Part shown: in pieces, positions 38,134-46,440 of the stretch
How the letters are laid out: every line of letters starts with the position of its first letter
How positions within the stretch are numbered: position 1 is the stretch's first letter
Source of the DNA: Gottfriedia solisilvae
GTDB lineage: Bacteria; Bacillota; Bacilli; Bacillales; Bacillaceae_G
NCBI RefSeq assembly: GCF_002128405.1
Contig: NZ_NETJ01000006.1
Location: 161,091 to 225,090, forward strand
Reading direction: 5' to 3'
Length of the DNA stretch: 64,000 bases
Program-made: the position numbers and the translations under genes
The notes under the pieces: model-generated
What the model was told of the DNA's origin: nothing
The model's database searches: none
Seen by the model: the letters and a program-made list of their open reading frames with translations, nothing else

Positions 38134-39159
38134 ATGGTAAATGTAGCAATAAATGGATTTGGTCGAATTGGACGCATGGTTTTCCGTCAAGCAATTAAAA
38201 ATGCAGATTATAACATCGTTGCGATAAATGCTAGCTATCCAGCTGAAACTTTAGCGCATTTAATTAAATATGACACTGTTCATGGGAAATTTGACGGTGA
38301 GGTTATAGCGAACACAGATCACTTACTTGTTGATGGAAAACGTGTTGACCTAATTAGTGAGAGAAATCCAGAGTTACTTCCATGGAACGAACTAAATGTA
38401 GATATCGTGATCGAAGCAACTGGGAAATTTAATGACGCAGAAAAAGCAAAAATGCACTTAACTGCAGGAGCTCAAAAAGTTATCCTAACTGCACCAGGTA
38501 AAAATGAAGATATAACTGTTGTAATTGGTGTAAACGATGAAAAATTAGACATAGAACAACACAATGTGATTTCAAATGCTTCATGTACTACGAACTGTTT
38601 AGCGCCAGTTGTCAAAGTATTAGATGAGCAATTTGGAGTTGTAAATGGATTAATGACGACAGTTCACTCATTTACAAATGATCAAAAAAATATAGATAAT
38701 CCACATAAGGATTTACGTAGAGCTCGTGCTTGTAGCCAGTCAATCATTCCAACAACAACTGGAGCAGCTAAAGCACTTTCAAAAGTATTACCTCATTTAG
38801 ATGGAAAATTACATGGTATGGCATTACGTGTACCTACACCAAACGTATCACTTGTAGATTTAGTTGTTGATTTAAAAAGAGAAGTAACAGTAGAAGAAAT
38901 AAATGAAGTATTTGAAACTGCTTCTAAAGGTTCAATGCATGGAATCATTGAATTCTGTAATGAACCATTAGTATCAATTGATTTTAACAGTAATACACAT
39001 TCTGCAATCATTGATTCACTTTCAACAATGGTAATTGGTGGTACAAAAGTGAAAGTACTAGCTTGGTATGATAATGAGTGGGGTTATTCTAGACGTGTAG
39101 TTGACTTAGTGTCAATTGTTGCTTCTAAAATTTCTAAACTTGAACCAGTTCAAAATTAA
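38134..39159 (+). CDS. gapB: Glyceraldehyde-3-phosphate dehydrogenase, gluconeogenic (GapB)
   Basis: A 341-residue enzyme. Rossmann loop NGFGRIGRMVFRQA, active-site SNASCTTNCLAPV with the catalytic Cys, TTVHSFTNDQKNIDNPHKDLRRAR, and WYDNEWGYSRRVVDLV. INASYPAETLAHLIKYD, where glycolytic GapA has an Asp-containing NDLT segment, indicates the NADP-preferring GapB type. Position before speD and the CcpN-like sites support the gluconeogenic form. Start ATG after TTGGGGG. A terminator follows. Confidence 0.95.
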   Translation: MVNVAINGFGRIGRMVFRQAIKNADYNIVAINASYPAETLAHLIKYDTVHGKFDGEVIANTDHLLVDGKRVDLISERNPELLPWNELNVDIVIEATGKFNDAEKAKMHLTAGAQKVILTAPGKNEDITVVIGVNDEKLDIEQHNVISNASCTTNCLAPVVKVLDEQFGVVNGLMTTVHSFTNDQKNIDNPHKDLRRARACSQSIIPTTTGAAKALSKVLPHLDGKLHGMALRVPTPNVSLVDLVVDLKREVTVEEINEVFETASKGSMHGIIEFCNEPLVSIDFNSNTHSAIIDSLSTMVIGGTKVKVLAWYDNEWGYSRRVVDLVSIVASKISKLEPVQN

Positions 39160-39195
39160 GAAGCGTAATTTTACAAACTAATGTAAGCGAATACA

Positions 39196-39229
39196 AAGAC
39201 TAGCTGATTTAATGACGGCTAGTCTTTTC
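39196..39229 (+). terminator. Terminator after gapB
   Basis: Arms AAAGACTAGC and GCTAGTCTTT with a 12-base loop; the T-run is short. Confidence 0.8.
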
Positions 39230-39327
39230 GAAGTTTGCAAGAATGCTTGGCACTCGAGCAAATAGCTTGTTTTATACATATTTTTTTAACATTTAAACTA
39301 GTAAATTACAAAAAAATGAAATTTATC

Positions 39328-39356
39328 TTGCAATTCAAATTTAAAAAAAGTATACT
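39328..39356 (+). promoter_or_regulatory. Sigma-A promoter of speD
   Basis: TTGCAA (39328-39333), 17-bp spacer, TATACT (39351-39356). The predicted start near 39363 leaves a leader of about 128 bases. Confidence 0.75.
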
Positions 39357-39373
39357 AACTTTCGTGAACTTCT

Positions 39374-39454
39374 AAAAGTATAACTAACTACTTAAAGGGT
39401 TAGGACCTCTTTGGACTAACTTTCCCCCGTGGTAGTTGATCATACTTTTGCAAT
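39374..39454 (+). ncRNA. Candidate structured 5' leader of speD
   Basis: Within the predicted leader, AAAAGTATAACTAACTAC pairs with GTAGTTGATCATACTTTT over about 16 positions (a few mismatches). This closes an apical region with a second stem (AAAGGGTTAG with CTAACTTT) and a loop containing GACCTCTTTGG. It is followed by 35 bases to the ribosome-binding site AAGGGGG. I recognise no Rfam class. It could be a cis-regulatory element sensing a polyamine or SAM, or only a stable hairpin. Confidence 0.45.
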
Positions 39455-39490
39455 AGGAGTCATGTAAAATTATTTAAGGGGGAAATGAAT

Positions 39491-39877
39491 ATGGATACTA
39501 TGGGTCGTCACGTCATTTCGGAATTATGGGGTTGTAACACAGAAAAATTAAATGATATGAAATTTATTGAGGAGACTTTTGTTGATGCTGCATTACGTTC
39601 TGGTGCAGAAATTCGTGAAGTTGCTTTTCACAAGTTCGCTCCTCATGGCGTTAGTGGTGTCGTAATCATTTCAGAATCACATTTAACTATTCACAGTTTT
39701 CCTGAGCATGGTTATGCAAGTATTGATGTTTACACTTGCGGTGATAGAATTGATCCAAATGTAGCTGCAAACTATATCGCTGAGGCTCTTGAAGCTGATA
39801 CGCGTGAAAATGTTGAGCTACCTAGAGGAATGGGTCCCATTCAAGTTAATAAAGTAAAAGTTGTTAGTGGTAACTAA
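39491..39877 (+). CDS. speD: S-adenosylmethionine decarboxylase proenzyme
   Basis: A 128-residue proenzyme that supplies the aminopropyl donor for spermidine. The pyruvoyl cofactor forms by self-cleavage between Glu and Ser in [18 protein letters not shown]; the downstream Cys in DVYTCGD and His in IHSFPEH are also conserved. I use the ATG at 39491 (M-D-T-M-G-R-H), which matches B. subtilis SpeD; the ATG two codons upstream is too close to AAGGGGG. No speE is adjacent. The leader may be regulatory. Confidence 0.95.
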   Translation: MDTMGRHVISELWGCNTEKLNDMKFIEETFVDAALRSGAEIREVAFHKFAPHGVSGVVIISESHLTIHSFPEHGYASIDVYTCGDRIDPNVAANYIAEALEADTRENVELPRGMGPIQVNKVKVVSGN

Positions 39878-39880
39878 AAA

Positions 39881-39915
39881 AATGGAGAGAGGTGATTATT
39901 CACCTCTCTTTTTTC
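39881..39915 (+). terminator. Terminator after speD
   Basis: Arms AGAGAGGTG and CACCTCTCT around ATTATT, T6 tail. Confidence 0.93.
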
Positions 39916-40014
39916 GTCTATAAAAATGGATTGCGAATTATGTTCCTAAAGTTGTAGGGAAAATAGGGTTTTGTCTTATGACCAGTCGCCTCCACATTTC
40001 TTGCTTTAGTTTAT

Positions 40015-40044
40015 TTGAATTTTGTTATAGTATAGAGTTATAAT
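40015..40044 (+). promoter_or_regulatory. Sigma-A promoter of nrdR-dnaB-dnaI
   Basis: TTGAAT (40015-40020) and TATAAT (40039-40044), 18-bp spacer; two more TATA words lie between. No NrdR box was identified. Confidence 0.65.
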
Positions 40045-40085
40045 AGTCTGTTTAACAAAACTGTGTTTGGAGTTGAAATGAAACG

Positions 40086-40556
40086 ATGAGATGTCCAACA
40101 TGTAATTATAATGGGACAAGAGTACTTGATAGCAGACCGGTAGATGAAGGTCGATCAATTAGAAGAAGACGTGAATGTGAAGAATGTCAGCATCGTTTTA
40201 CTACCTTTGAACGAGTAGAAGATAATCCTATTTTAGTTGTGAAAAAAGAGGGAGCTCGTGAGGAGTTTAGTAAAGATAAGATGTTAAGAGGTCTTATTAA
40301 GGTATGTGAAAAACGCCCTGTATCATTATCTCAACTTGAAGGCATTATTAATAATATAGAAAAAGAATTAAAAAATAGTGGTACATCTGAAGTTCCGAGT
40401 GAAGTTTTAGGTGAAATGGTTATGGATCATTTATCTAAAGTTGATGAAGTTGCATATGTTCGATTTGCATCAGTTTATCGTCAATTCAAGGATATAAATG
40501 TATTCATTGATGAATTAAAAGATTTAATTAACAAAGAGCGAGGTAAGGACGATTAG
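40086..40556 (+). CDS. nrdR: Transcriptional repressor NrdR
   Basis: A 156-residue repressor of ribonucleotide reductase genes. N-terminal zinc ribbon [18 protein letters not shown] and [12 protein letters not shown] with four Cys, followed by an ATP-cone (about 49-139) that senses ATP/dATP ([19 protein letters not shown]). It heads the nrdR-dnaB-dnaI run, linking dNTP supply control to replication initiation genes. The start is the ATG at 40086 although an ATG lies two codons earlier out of frame; TTGGAG is the likely ribosome-binding site. Confidence 0.95.
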   Translation: MRCPTCNYNGTRVLDSRPVDEGRSIRRRRECEECQHRFTTFERVEDNPILVVKKEGAREEFSKDKMLRGLIKVCEKRPVSLSQLEGIINNIEKELKNSGTSEVPSEVLGEMVMDHLSKVDEVAYVRFASVYRQFKDINVFIDELKDLINKERGKDD

Positions 40557-40592
40557 TACTTCGCTCTTTTGATACAAGAAAGGATTGTTTGA

Positions 40593-42014
40593 ATGTCTAT
40601 TGAAAAGCAACATTGGATGGATGTTCTGCCTGCAGATCCATACACGGTATTGGCTGCAGGATATTTACATAATTTCCACAGACAGGTATTAACGATGTTG
40701 TATCAACCAATCATTGGTAGCCAGGCATTAAGCTTGTACATGACTTTATGGAGTGAATGTGAACAAACAGACCTCAATCCAAATAATTTAACACATCATT
40801 CTTTAATGCTTGGGATGAGAACAAATTTAAAGACAATTTATGAGCAAAGGTTAATGTTAGAGGGAATCGGTTTACTTAAAGTGTATGAAGGGTCTGAAGA
40901 AGGTAATAAGAAGTTACTTTATGAACTTCAATCTCCGCTTGATCCCCATTCTTTTTTTGAAGATCCTATATTAAATATCTTCCTTTTCAAAACAATCGGT
41001 AAAACTCAATATCAACGAGCGAAAAACTTTTTTAGTAGACAAGCGTTTTCCAAAGAGGGCTATCGTGATATTTCTAGTTCATTTGATTCCGTTTTTCAAA
41101 CTGTTACAATGGAACAACTACATGAAATACAAAAAAATAATGAGATAACTCAAAGTGAAACGCAGAATACAAGGTTGTTAAAAGAGCAACAACCTTTAAA
41201 AATTTCTGTCAAAATGGAAGAGTTTGATTATGATTTATTTTTAGATGGTTTATCTGATTCATTTGTTCCAAAACGTTCTTTTACTGCAGAAGTTAAAGAA
41301 ACAATTTTAAAGCTAGCTTTTTTATATGGTATTAACCCAATTCAAATGAAAACGATTGTCATGCGTGCATTAAACGATGAGAATAAAATTAATACTGAAT
41401 CACTTCGTTTAGAAGCGAGAGAATGGTATCAATTTCAACATCATGAAGCATTGCCTACGATTGTTGAGAAGGTTCAACCAATTCAGCATAGAGAGCTGAA
41501 AGCTGAACCAACTACACAGGAAGAAAAACTAATTCAATGCTTTGAAACAATCTCACCTCGCCAATATTTAAAAGAAATATCTGGTGGTGCAGAGCCAAGT
41601 GAGGCAGATTTAAAAATCATTGAAGAAATTATGATTGATCAAAAGTTACTTCCTGGGGTAGCAAATGTATTAATTGATTATGTAATGATACGTTTAGATA
41701 AGAAATTATCTAGAAACTATGTTATTAAAATCGCAAGCCACTGGGCAAGAAAAGGTGTAACAACAGTTAAGCAAGCAATGGATCTTGCTCGAAAAGAATT
41801 TGAAGAGACAAGACAAGGAACAACTGTTGCTAAGGCCAGAACGGGTAATCGACGAAATAAAGCAATTCGTACAGAAATCGTCCCAGATTGGTTACAGCCA
41901 AATGCAGAAAGTGTAGCTCCGATTACTGTAGAGACAAATAATTCTTCCGTTGACGAAGAAAGAAAAAGATTAGAAAAAGAACTTGAGATGTTCAAAAATA
42001 AGAAAAAACGTTAA
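40593..42014 (+). CDS. dnaB: DnaB, replication initiation and membrane attachment protein
   Basis: A 473-residue Firmicute DnaB (not the helicase), which with DnaD loads the replicative helicase through DnaI. Winged-helix N-terminal domain (about 1-110: ILYQPIIGSQALSLYMTLWSE in the DnaB/DnaD DDBH1 style) and a C-terminal DDBH2 domain (about 310-415) with the sequence INYV-like element SRNYVIKIASHWARKGVTTVKQAMD. A basic, lysine-rich tail ends the protein. One residue longer than B. subtilis DnaB. 36 bases after nrdR and 12 before dnaI. Confidence 0.94.
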   Translation: MSIEKQHWMDVLPADPYTVLAAGYLHNFHRQVLTMLYQPIIGSQALSLYMTLWSECEQTDLNPNNLTHHSLMLGMRTNLKTIYEQRLMLEGIGLLKVYEGSEEGNKKLLYELQSPLDPHSFFEDPILNIFLFKTIGKTQYQRAKNFFSRQAFSKEGYRDISSSFDSVFQTVTMEQLHEIQKNNEITQSETQNTRLLKEQQPLKISVKMEEFDYDLFLDGLSDSFVPKRSFTAEVKETILKLAFLYGINPIQMKTIVMRALNDENKINTESLRLEAREWYQFQHHEALPTIVEKVQPIQHRELKAEPTTQEEKLIQCFETISPRQYLKEISGGAEPSEADLKIIEEIMIDQKLLPGVANVLIDYVMIRLDKKLSRNYVIKIASHWARKGVTTVKQAMDLARKEFEETRQGTTVAKARTGNRRNKAIRTEIVPDWLQPNAESVAPITVETNNSSVDEERKRLEKELEMFKNKKKR

Positions 42015-42026
42015 TGGGAGGACGAA

Positions 42027-42968
42027 ATGGAACCAATTCAAAACGCATTCACTGCATTAATGAAAAATAAACAATTCCAAGATACATTTGAAAAAATGCG
42101 ACATGAAGTCCGCAGTCACCCAAAAGTTGCACCATTTTTAATTCAAAATAAAAATGAAATTACAGATGATATGATTGATAAAAGCTTAAATAAGCTTTAT
42201 GAGTATATAGGTCAAAGTGTTGAGTGTCATGATTGCCCTACCTTTGAAGGTTGTAAAAATTTGGTTCAAGGTTATCATCCGCATCTAATCATACAAGGAA
42301 AAAGAATTGATGTTCAGTATGATCGATGTCCAAATGGCATAAAGAATGATCAACGTAAAAAGCATGAAGCTTTAATCAAGTGTCTGTATTTACCTAAAGA
42401 TGTGCTACAAGCATCTATGTCTAATCTATCTTTAGATGATTCTGGACGTTTTGAGGCTATTTCAGCTGCAAGACAATTTATTATGAGTTATGAAAAAGGA
42501 AAAATGATGCAAGGGCTATATTTACACGGCCCATTCGGTGTAGGGAAAACATATATCCTTGGTGCAATCGCAAATGAATTAGCAGAAGAAGGAATTTCAT
42601 CAATGCTTGTTTATTTACCTGAGTTTTTACGTGAATTAAAAAGCTCAATTAGTGAAGGTACTTTAGAAGAAAAAATTGAAGCTGTTAAAAAAGTTGAAGT
42701 ATTGATGCTCGATGACATTGGGGCAGAACAAATGTCAAGTTGGGCAAGGGATGAGATATTAGGTACGATTCTTCAATATCGCATGCTAGAAAAATTACCG
42801 ACATTTTTTACTTCAAATGCAGATATAACTCAGTTAGAACACCATCTGACATATTCACAGCGCGGAGAAGAAGAACGAGTAAAAGCAGCTCGCATTGTAG
42901 ATCGAGTTAAATATTTAGCGAAGCCAATCAGTATTTCTGGTTCAAATCGTAGACATTTCACATCATAA
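42027..42968 (+). CDS. dnaI: DnaI, primosomal helicase loader
   Basis: A 313-residue AAA+ helicase loader. The N-terminal domain (1-105) has the zinc-binding set CHDCPTFEGCK, plus HPH in QGYHPHLII, which contacts the helicase. The C-terminal ATPase has Walker A LHGPFGVGKTYILGAIA, Walker B VLMLDDIGAEQ, sensor I FFTSNAD, and an arginine finger near ARIVDRVKYLAKP. Third gene of the nrdR-dnaB-dnaI unit; a 19-bp perfect-stem terminator follows. Confidence 0.95.
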   Translation: MEPIQNAFTALMKNKQFQDTFEKMRHEVRSHPKVAPFLIQNKNEITDDMIDKSLNKLYEYIGQSVECHDCPTFEGCKNLVQGYHPHLIIQGKRIDVQYDRCPNGIKNDQRKKHEALIKCLYLPKDVLQASMSNLSLDDSGRFEAISAARQFIMSYEKGKMMQGLYLHGPFGVGKTYILGAIANELAEEGISSMLVYLPEFLRELKSSISEGTLEEKIEAVKKVEVLMLDDIGAEQMSSWARDEILGTILQYRMLEKLPTFFTSNADITQLEHHLTYSQRGEEERVKAARIVDRVKYLAKPISISGSNRRHFTS

Positions 42969-42973
42969 AAACA

Positions 42974-43020
42974 AAAATGCCGTAAAATCACGATTCAAAG
43001 TGATTTTACGGCATTTTTTA
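42974..43020 (+). terminator. Terminator after dnaI
   Basis: A perfect 19-bp stem (arms beginning AAAAATGCCGTAAAATCAC) with an 8-base loop and T6; one of the strongest hairpins in the window. Confidence 0.95.
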
Positions 43021-43073
43021 ATTCACTTCTTAATATATATAGGACTAGGTGGTGCTTGAAAGGGGGGAACAGG

Positions 43074-43907
43074 GTGATTGAAATTTTTTTCAATGAACCC
43101 ATTGATGCAGCTTATGTCTACGACCGATTACAAAAACGCTTAAAAAATCAATCGAGACCATACTTTCTAAGAAAACACAAAATGAATACAATATTAATTA
43201 CTTTTCCTCAAAATACTGAAGAGTTAATAAAAAGTATCTTAGTGCCAACGCTAGTACAATTTATTTTACTTCAAAAAGAAGATAAGTGGATTCAATCCAT
43301 TTTACATACATCTTTTTTCTATGAGGAAGTTGAACAACAGCAAATCATTCCAATTGCACAGTCCTTATTACGAGGGACAAGAAGAAGTGTACCAAACCAA
43401 AAGAAAATACGTAAGAGCAAGCAATTGATTACTAACGCAATTGTCCAATATGTAAAGGATGGAATAAGCTTTAGCTTTGATTCGTTCATTACATTCCGTT
43501 TAAAAGAGTATAATAAGCAGCTTGCTTATGTATGTGAAATCGCAATCGATGAATACAAATTAGAAAATGAATATCAAAACCTAATTGAAAATTTAAGACA
43601 ACAAGTATTAAAATCAGATTCACTGATTCCAAATGTCCATATTGTATATGATGGAAAGTTTAGTGTGTATGATCATTTACTATTACCAATCTCAAAAGAA
43701 TTATTAAGAGAGTATGGTAAAGGTGTTAAAAACCGTGAATATATTGATAATGAATTGATTGTACCATTAGCTGCAATTGCACCAAAAAGAATTCATTTAT
43801 ACACTGCAACAGTAGATTTAGCACTAATTGTTACATTACAAAATATCTTTCAAGAACGGGTACACATACATACTTTACAAGACTTTACACAAGAAAAATC
43901 GAAATGA
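43074..43907 (+). CDS. ytxC: YtxC-like sporulation protein
   Basis: A 277-residue protein corresponding by place (after dnaI) and length to B. subtilis YtxC, a putative sporulation protein. No known motif. It starts with IEIFFNEPIDAAYVYDRLQKR and has a conserved-looking middle (SFDSFITFRLKEYNKQLAYVCEIAIDEYK) that resembles the helix bundle seen across the YtxC family. Soluble, no signal peptide. The GTG at 43074 is used, eight bases after AAAGGGGGG; the upstream TTG lies before that site. In B. subtilis thrS follows, but here it is missing and infC comes next. Confidence 0.85.
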   Translation: MIEIFFNEPIDAAYVYDRLQKRLKNQSRPYFLRKHKMNTILITFPQNTEELIKSILVPTLVQFILLQKEDKWIQSILHTSFFYEEVEQQQIIPIAQSLLRGTRRSVPNQKKIRKSKQLITNAIVQYVKDGISFSFDSFITFRLKEYNKQLAYVCEIAIDEYKLENEYQNLIENLRQQVLKSDSLIPNVHIVYDGKFSVYDHLLLPISKELLREYGKGVKNREYIDNELIVPLAAIAPKRIHLYTATVDLALIVTLQNIFQERVHIHTLQDFTQEKSK

Positions 43908-43930
43908 ATTTTATGAAAATAAAAAAATGA

Positions 43931-43959
43931 TTGTCATAAATAAGTTTCTTTGCTATAAT
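43931..43959 (+). promoter_or_regulatory. Distal sigma-A promoter of the infC operon
   Basis: TTGTCA (43931-43936), 17-bp spacer, TATAAT (43954-43959) extended by TGC. Confidence 0.75.
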
Positions 43960-43989
43960 AAATTTCGTTGCGAATAAAACATACGAATC

Positions 43990-44018
43990 TTGACAACATC
44001 ATGTCGCTATGTTATAGT
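43990..44018 (+). promoter_or_regulatory. Proximal sigma-A promoter of the infC operon
   Basis: A consensus -35 TTGACA (43990-43995), 17-bp spacer, TATAGT (44013-44018). The predicted transcript start near 44025 gives a 207-base leader. Confidence 0.85.
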
Positions 44019-44024
44019 AACGTA

Positions 44025-44231
44025 AGAAAAGAATACTTATTTGTTTGAAGTAGAAGCACCCGCTTCTCACCTGGATGACGCTGTAGGCTGTTGTCAGGTA
44101 ACAGAATCATTATTACTTTGATACTGTCAGTGTGGGTGTATTTATATACCCACACTTTTTTATTGAGTTTGAGGTTTGCTTCAATGAAACAAATTAAGGT
44201 AATTCTTACAATACCCTGGAGGTGTTTTACT
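44025..44231 (+). ncRNA. L20 leader of infC-rpmI-rplT
   Basis: The leader between the promoter and infC contains a folded segment (44051-44128, with GAAGCACCCGCTTC, CTGGATGACGCTGTAGGC and CTGTTGTCAGGTAACAG) followed by an intrinsic terminator. In B. subtilis this RNA mimics the L20 site in 23S rRNA; bound L20 promotes early termination and so limits IF3, L35 and L20 synthesis. Position and layout match; I have not fitted the covariance model. Confidence 0.8.
44130..44162 (+). terminator. Leader terminator (attenuator) of the infC operon
   Basis: Arms GTGTGGGT/ACCCACAC with an AT loop, then T6, 70 bases before infC. The decision point for L20 control. Confidence 0.92.
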
Positions 44232-44747
44232 ATTAGCAAAGACATGATGGTAAACGATGGAATTCGTGCTCGTGAAGTTCGATTAATTGGTCCTAACGGA
44301 GATCAACTTGGAATCAAGACAAAACAAGAGGCTCTTGAGTTAGCTTCAAACGTTAACCTTGATTTAGTAATGGTTGCACCAACGGCTAAACCGCCTGTAT
44401 GTCGTATTATGGACTACGGTAAGTTCCGTTTCGAGCAACAAAAGAAAGACAAAGAGAGCCGTAAAAACCAAAAAATTATTAGCATGAAAGAAGTTCGTTT
44501 AAGTCCAACAATTGATGAACATGACTTTAACACAAAGCTTCGTAATGCAATTAAGTTCTTAGAAAAAGGCGATAAAGTAAAAGCGTCTATTCGATTTAAA
44601 GGACGCGCTATTACGCATAAGGAAATTGGACAACGAGTACTTGACCGTTTCTCAACTGCTTGTGCAGAAGTTGCAACTGTTGAGTCACACCCAAAAATGG
44701 ATGGTCGTAGTATGTTCTTAGTCTTAGCACCTAAAAACGAAAAGTAA
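44232..44747 (+). CDS. infC: Translation initiation factor IF-3, ATT start
   Basis: A 171-residue factor that keeps the 30S subunit free and checks the initiator codon. The sequence runs [19 protein letters not shown], then [20 protein letters not shown], and ends [16 protein letters not shown]. No ATG, GTG or TTG fits the family start; ATT at 44232 does, nine bases after GGAGG. A non-standard start is the rule for infC, because IF3 discriminates against such codons and so represses its own synthesis. ATGs at 44244 and 44247 would remove the conserved head. Confidence 0.93.
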   Translation: MSKDMMVNDGIRAREVRLIGPNGDQLGIKTKQEALELASNVNLDLVMVAPTAKPPVCRIMDYGKFRFEQQKKDKESRKNQKIISMKEVRLSPTIDEHDFNTKLRNAIKFLEKGDKVKASIRFKGRAITHKEIGQRVLDRFSTACAEVATVESHPKMDGRSMFLVLAPKNEK

Positions 44748-44770
44748 TTTATTTGAGGAGGAAACACGAT

Positions 44771-44971
44771 ATGCCTAAAATGAAAACTCACCGTGGTTCA
44801 GCAAAACGTTTTAAAAAGACTGGATCTGGTAAATTAAAACGTGGTCGTGCATACACTAGCCACTTATTCGCTAATAAATCTACTAAAGCAAAACGTAAAT
44901 TACGTAAAGCTTCATTAGTAAGCAAAGGCGATTTCAAACGTATTCGCTTCATGCTTACAAACATGAAATAA
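44771..44971 (+). CDS. rpmI: 50S ribosomal protein L35
   Basis: A 66-residue, very basic protein beginning [18 protein letters not shown], the L35 signature, with [18 protein letters not shown] in the middle. The ATG at 44771 follows GAGGAGG; an in-frame upstream ATG would add residues not found in L35. It lies in the standard infC-rpmI-rplT order. Confidence 0.97.
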   Translation: MPKMKTHRGSAKRFKKTGSGKLKRGRAYTSHLFANKSTKAKRKLRKASLVSKGDFKRIRFMLTNMK

Positions 44972-45012
44972 GAACGATAACGGATTAGATAGATATCTAG
45001 GAGGGAAATAAT

Positions 45013-45369
45013 ATGCCAAGAGTTAAAGGCGGTACAGTTACACGCGCTCGTCGTAAAAAGGTTATTAAATTAGCAAAAGGTTATTACGGTTCAAAACATA
45101 CATTATTCAAAGTTGCAAACCAACAAGTGATGAAATCACTTATGTATGCATACCGTGACCGTCGTCAGAAAAAACGTGATTTCCGTAAATTATGGATCAC
45201 TCGTATCAACGCGGCTGCTCGTATGAACGGTCTTTCTTACAGCCGTTTAATGCACGGTTTAAAATTAGCTGGTATCGAAGTTAACCGTAAAATGTTAGCT
45301 GATATTGCAGTAACAGACGAAAAAGCATTTGCTGAATTAGCGAACGCTGCAAAAGCTAACTTAAAATAA
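45013..45369 (+). CDS. rplT: 50S ribosomal protein L20
   Basis: A 118-residue protein of early 50S assembly and the autogenous repressor acting on the leader upstream of inf[63 protein letters not shown] and the C-terminal [14 protein letters not shown], all typical. AGGAGGGAAAT precedes the ATG. Last gene of the operon; a terminator follows. Confidence 0.98.
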   Translation: MPRVKGGTVTRARRKKVIKLAKGYYGSKHTLFKVANQQVMKSLMYAYRDRRQKKRDFRKLWITRINAAARMNGLSYSRLMHGLKLAGIEVNRKMLADIAVTDEKAFAELANAAKANLK

Positions 45370-45375
45370 TAATAT

Positions 45376-45412
45376 TAAAAATCCTTAACATGTAGATGTT
45401 AAGGATTTTTTG
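45376..45412 (+). terminator. Terminator after rplT
   Basis: Arms AAAATCCTTAACAT/ATGTTAAGGATTTT, loop GTAG, T-rich tail. Confidence 0.95.
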
Positions 45413-45453
45413 TTTTTTATTAAACTTTCAAGCGATCCGATCGACTGAGCCTT

Positions 45454-46275
45454 TTAAGAATGACAATACTCTCTTCTCATATTCTTCACATTGCATTCAT
45501 GACAAAACTTCGTAAATGCAGACGGAAATAAAAATTCCTTCTCTAGAAGACTAATCGCTTGTTCATCTTCCATTTGTACAGTTTGTTGAAGGCGAGTTAA
45601 ATAATCATTTGCAAAGGAAATACGTTTTATTGCGTCCTCCTTTGAATCAGTTACTTTACCGTGACCTGGTATCAATAATGAAAATTCCTTGTTTGTAATT
45701 AATTCAGAAGCCTTTTCTAATGTTTCATAATAACTTTTCACACTATCAAATACGATTGGAAGCTCGAAATCAGATAAATAATCCCCTGTAATCCAAACGT
45801 CTAACTCATCGATATAAAGAAATAATCCATCCTTCGTATGACCTGGTGACAGATAAAAAACTAAAGTTGTATTACCAACTTTAATTGTTTGACCATCCTC
45901 GGTGATAATCAAATCAATTTCAGGAAAACGGATTGGTTCAGTATGTTGAATATAATGATCTAAATAGAACTGTTTAATTTTTCCTACTTTAATGTCCTTC
46001 TCAGGGTGATTATGTAGATTGATACTTCCTATTGTAGTTGCATCTGGGAAGGCGTGGTAACCTATCACATGGTCAAAATCCCCATGCGTAAAATATAAAT
46101 AAATAGGTCGTTCTTTTTTAATTACATCTACATACTTCCTAATTTCATTAATTTCACTCGGAAGCCATGTTGGATCAACTACTATGATACAATCCTCAGT
46201 TTCAACAACAGTCGAGTTTGTTTGAAATAAAGCGCTTTGAAAAACGGTTACATGTTCATTTTTAAATAGTATCAT
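45454..46275 (-). CDS. Metallo-beta-lactamase-fold hydrolase
   Basis: A 273-residue protein with the MBL metal site FTHGDFDHVIG (HxxxDH with the first His two before G-D) and later ligands in LSPGHTKDG, ITGDYLSD and IPGHGKVTD. It resembles glyoxalase II / lactonase-like members; the substrate cannot be told. Four cysteines and histidines near the C-terminus (KFCHECNVKNMRREYCHS) are unusual and could bind a metal. It belongs to a three-gene insert (with nos and a MATE exporter) between rplT and ysdC. Good ribosome-binding site AAAGGGAGA. Confidence 0.8.
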   Translation of the reverse strand: MILFKNEHVTVFQSALFQTNSTVVETEDCIIVVDPTWLPSEINEIRKYVDVIKKERPIYLYFTHGDFDHVIGYHAFPDATTIGSINLHNHPEKDIKVGKIKQFYLDHYIQHTEPIRFPEIDLIITEDGQTIKVGNTTLVFYLSPGHTKDGLFLYIDELDVWITGDYLSDFELPIVFDSVKSYYETLEKASELITNKEFSLLIPGHGKVTDSKEDAIKRISFANDYLTRLQQTVQMEDEQAISLLEKEFLFPSAFTKFCHECNVKNMRREYCHS

Positions 46276-46372
46276 TGAATTCTCCCTTTTATCTGAACTT
46301 TGAAAACATCGATATTTTCATTTTAACAAAATTAACAAGTAAGAAGGTAAGAAAAGAGATTTGTCTTAAAAC

Positions 46373-46413
46373 GGAATAAAGCGTACTCAGAAAATTTTCT
46401 AAGCACGCTTATT
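46373..46413. terminator. Hairpin downstream of nos
   Basis: A near-perfect 41-bp palindrome (AAGCGTACTCAGAAAA / TTTTCTAAGCACGCTT) between the nos stop and the MBL gene start, suitable as the nos terminator on the minus strand. Confidence 0.6.
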
Positions 46414-46440
46414 TTAGTTTTATCAATTAACGTTTATTTT

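Larger units (their letters stand above)
39230..39490. other. speD upstream region
   Basis: The 260 bases after the gapB terminator (331 gene-free bases in all). They contain about 95 bases of AT-rich sequence, a strong sigma-A promoter at 39328-39356 and a structured leader, both annotated separately. Confidence 0.6.

Noticed and set aside
44012..44245. Minus-strand 77-codon frame over the infC leader
   Set aside because: It lies across a well-supported structured leader on the other strand; no coding signature.
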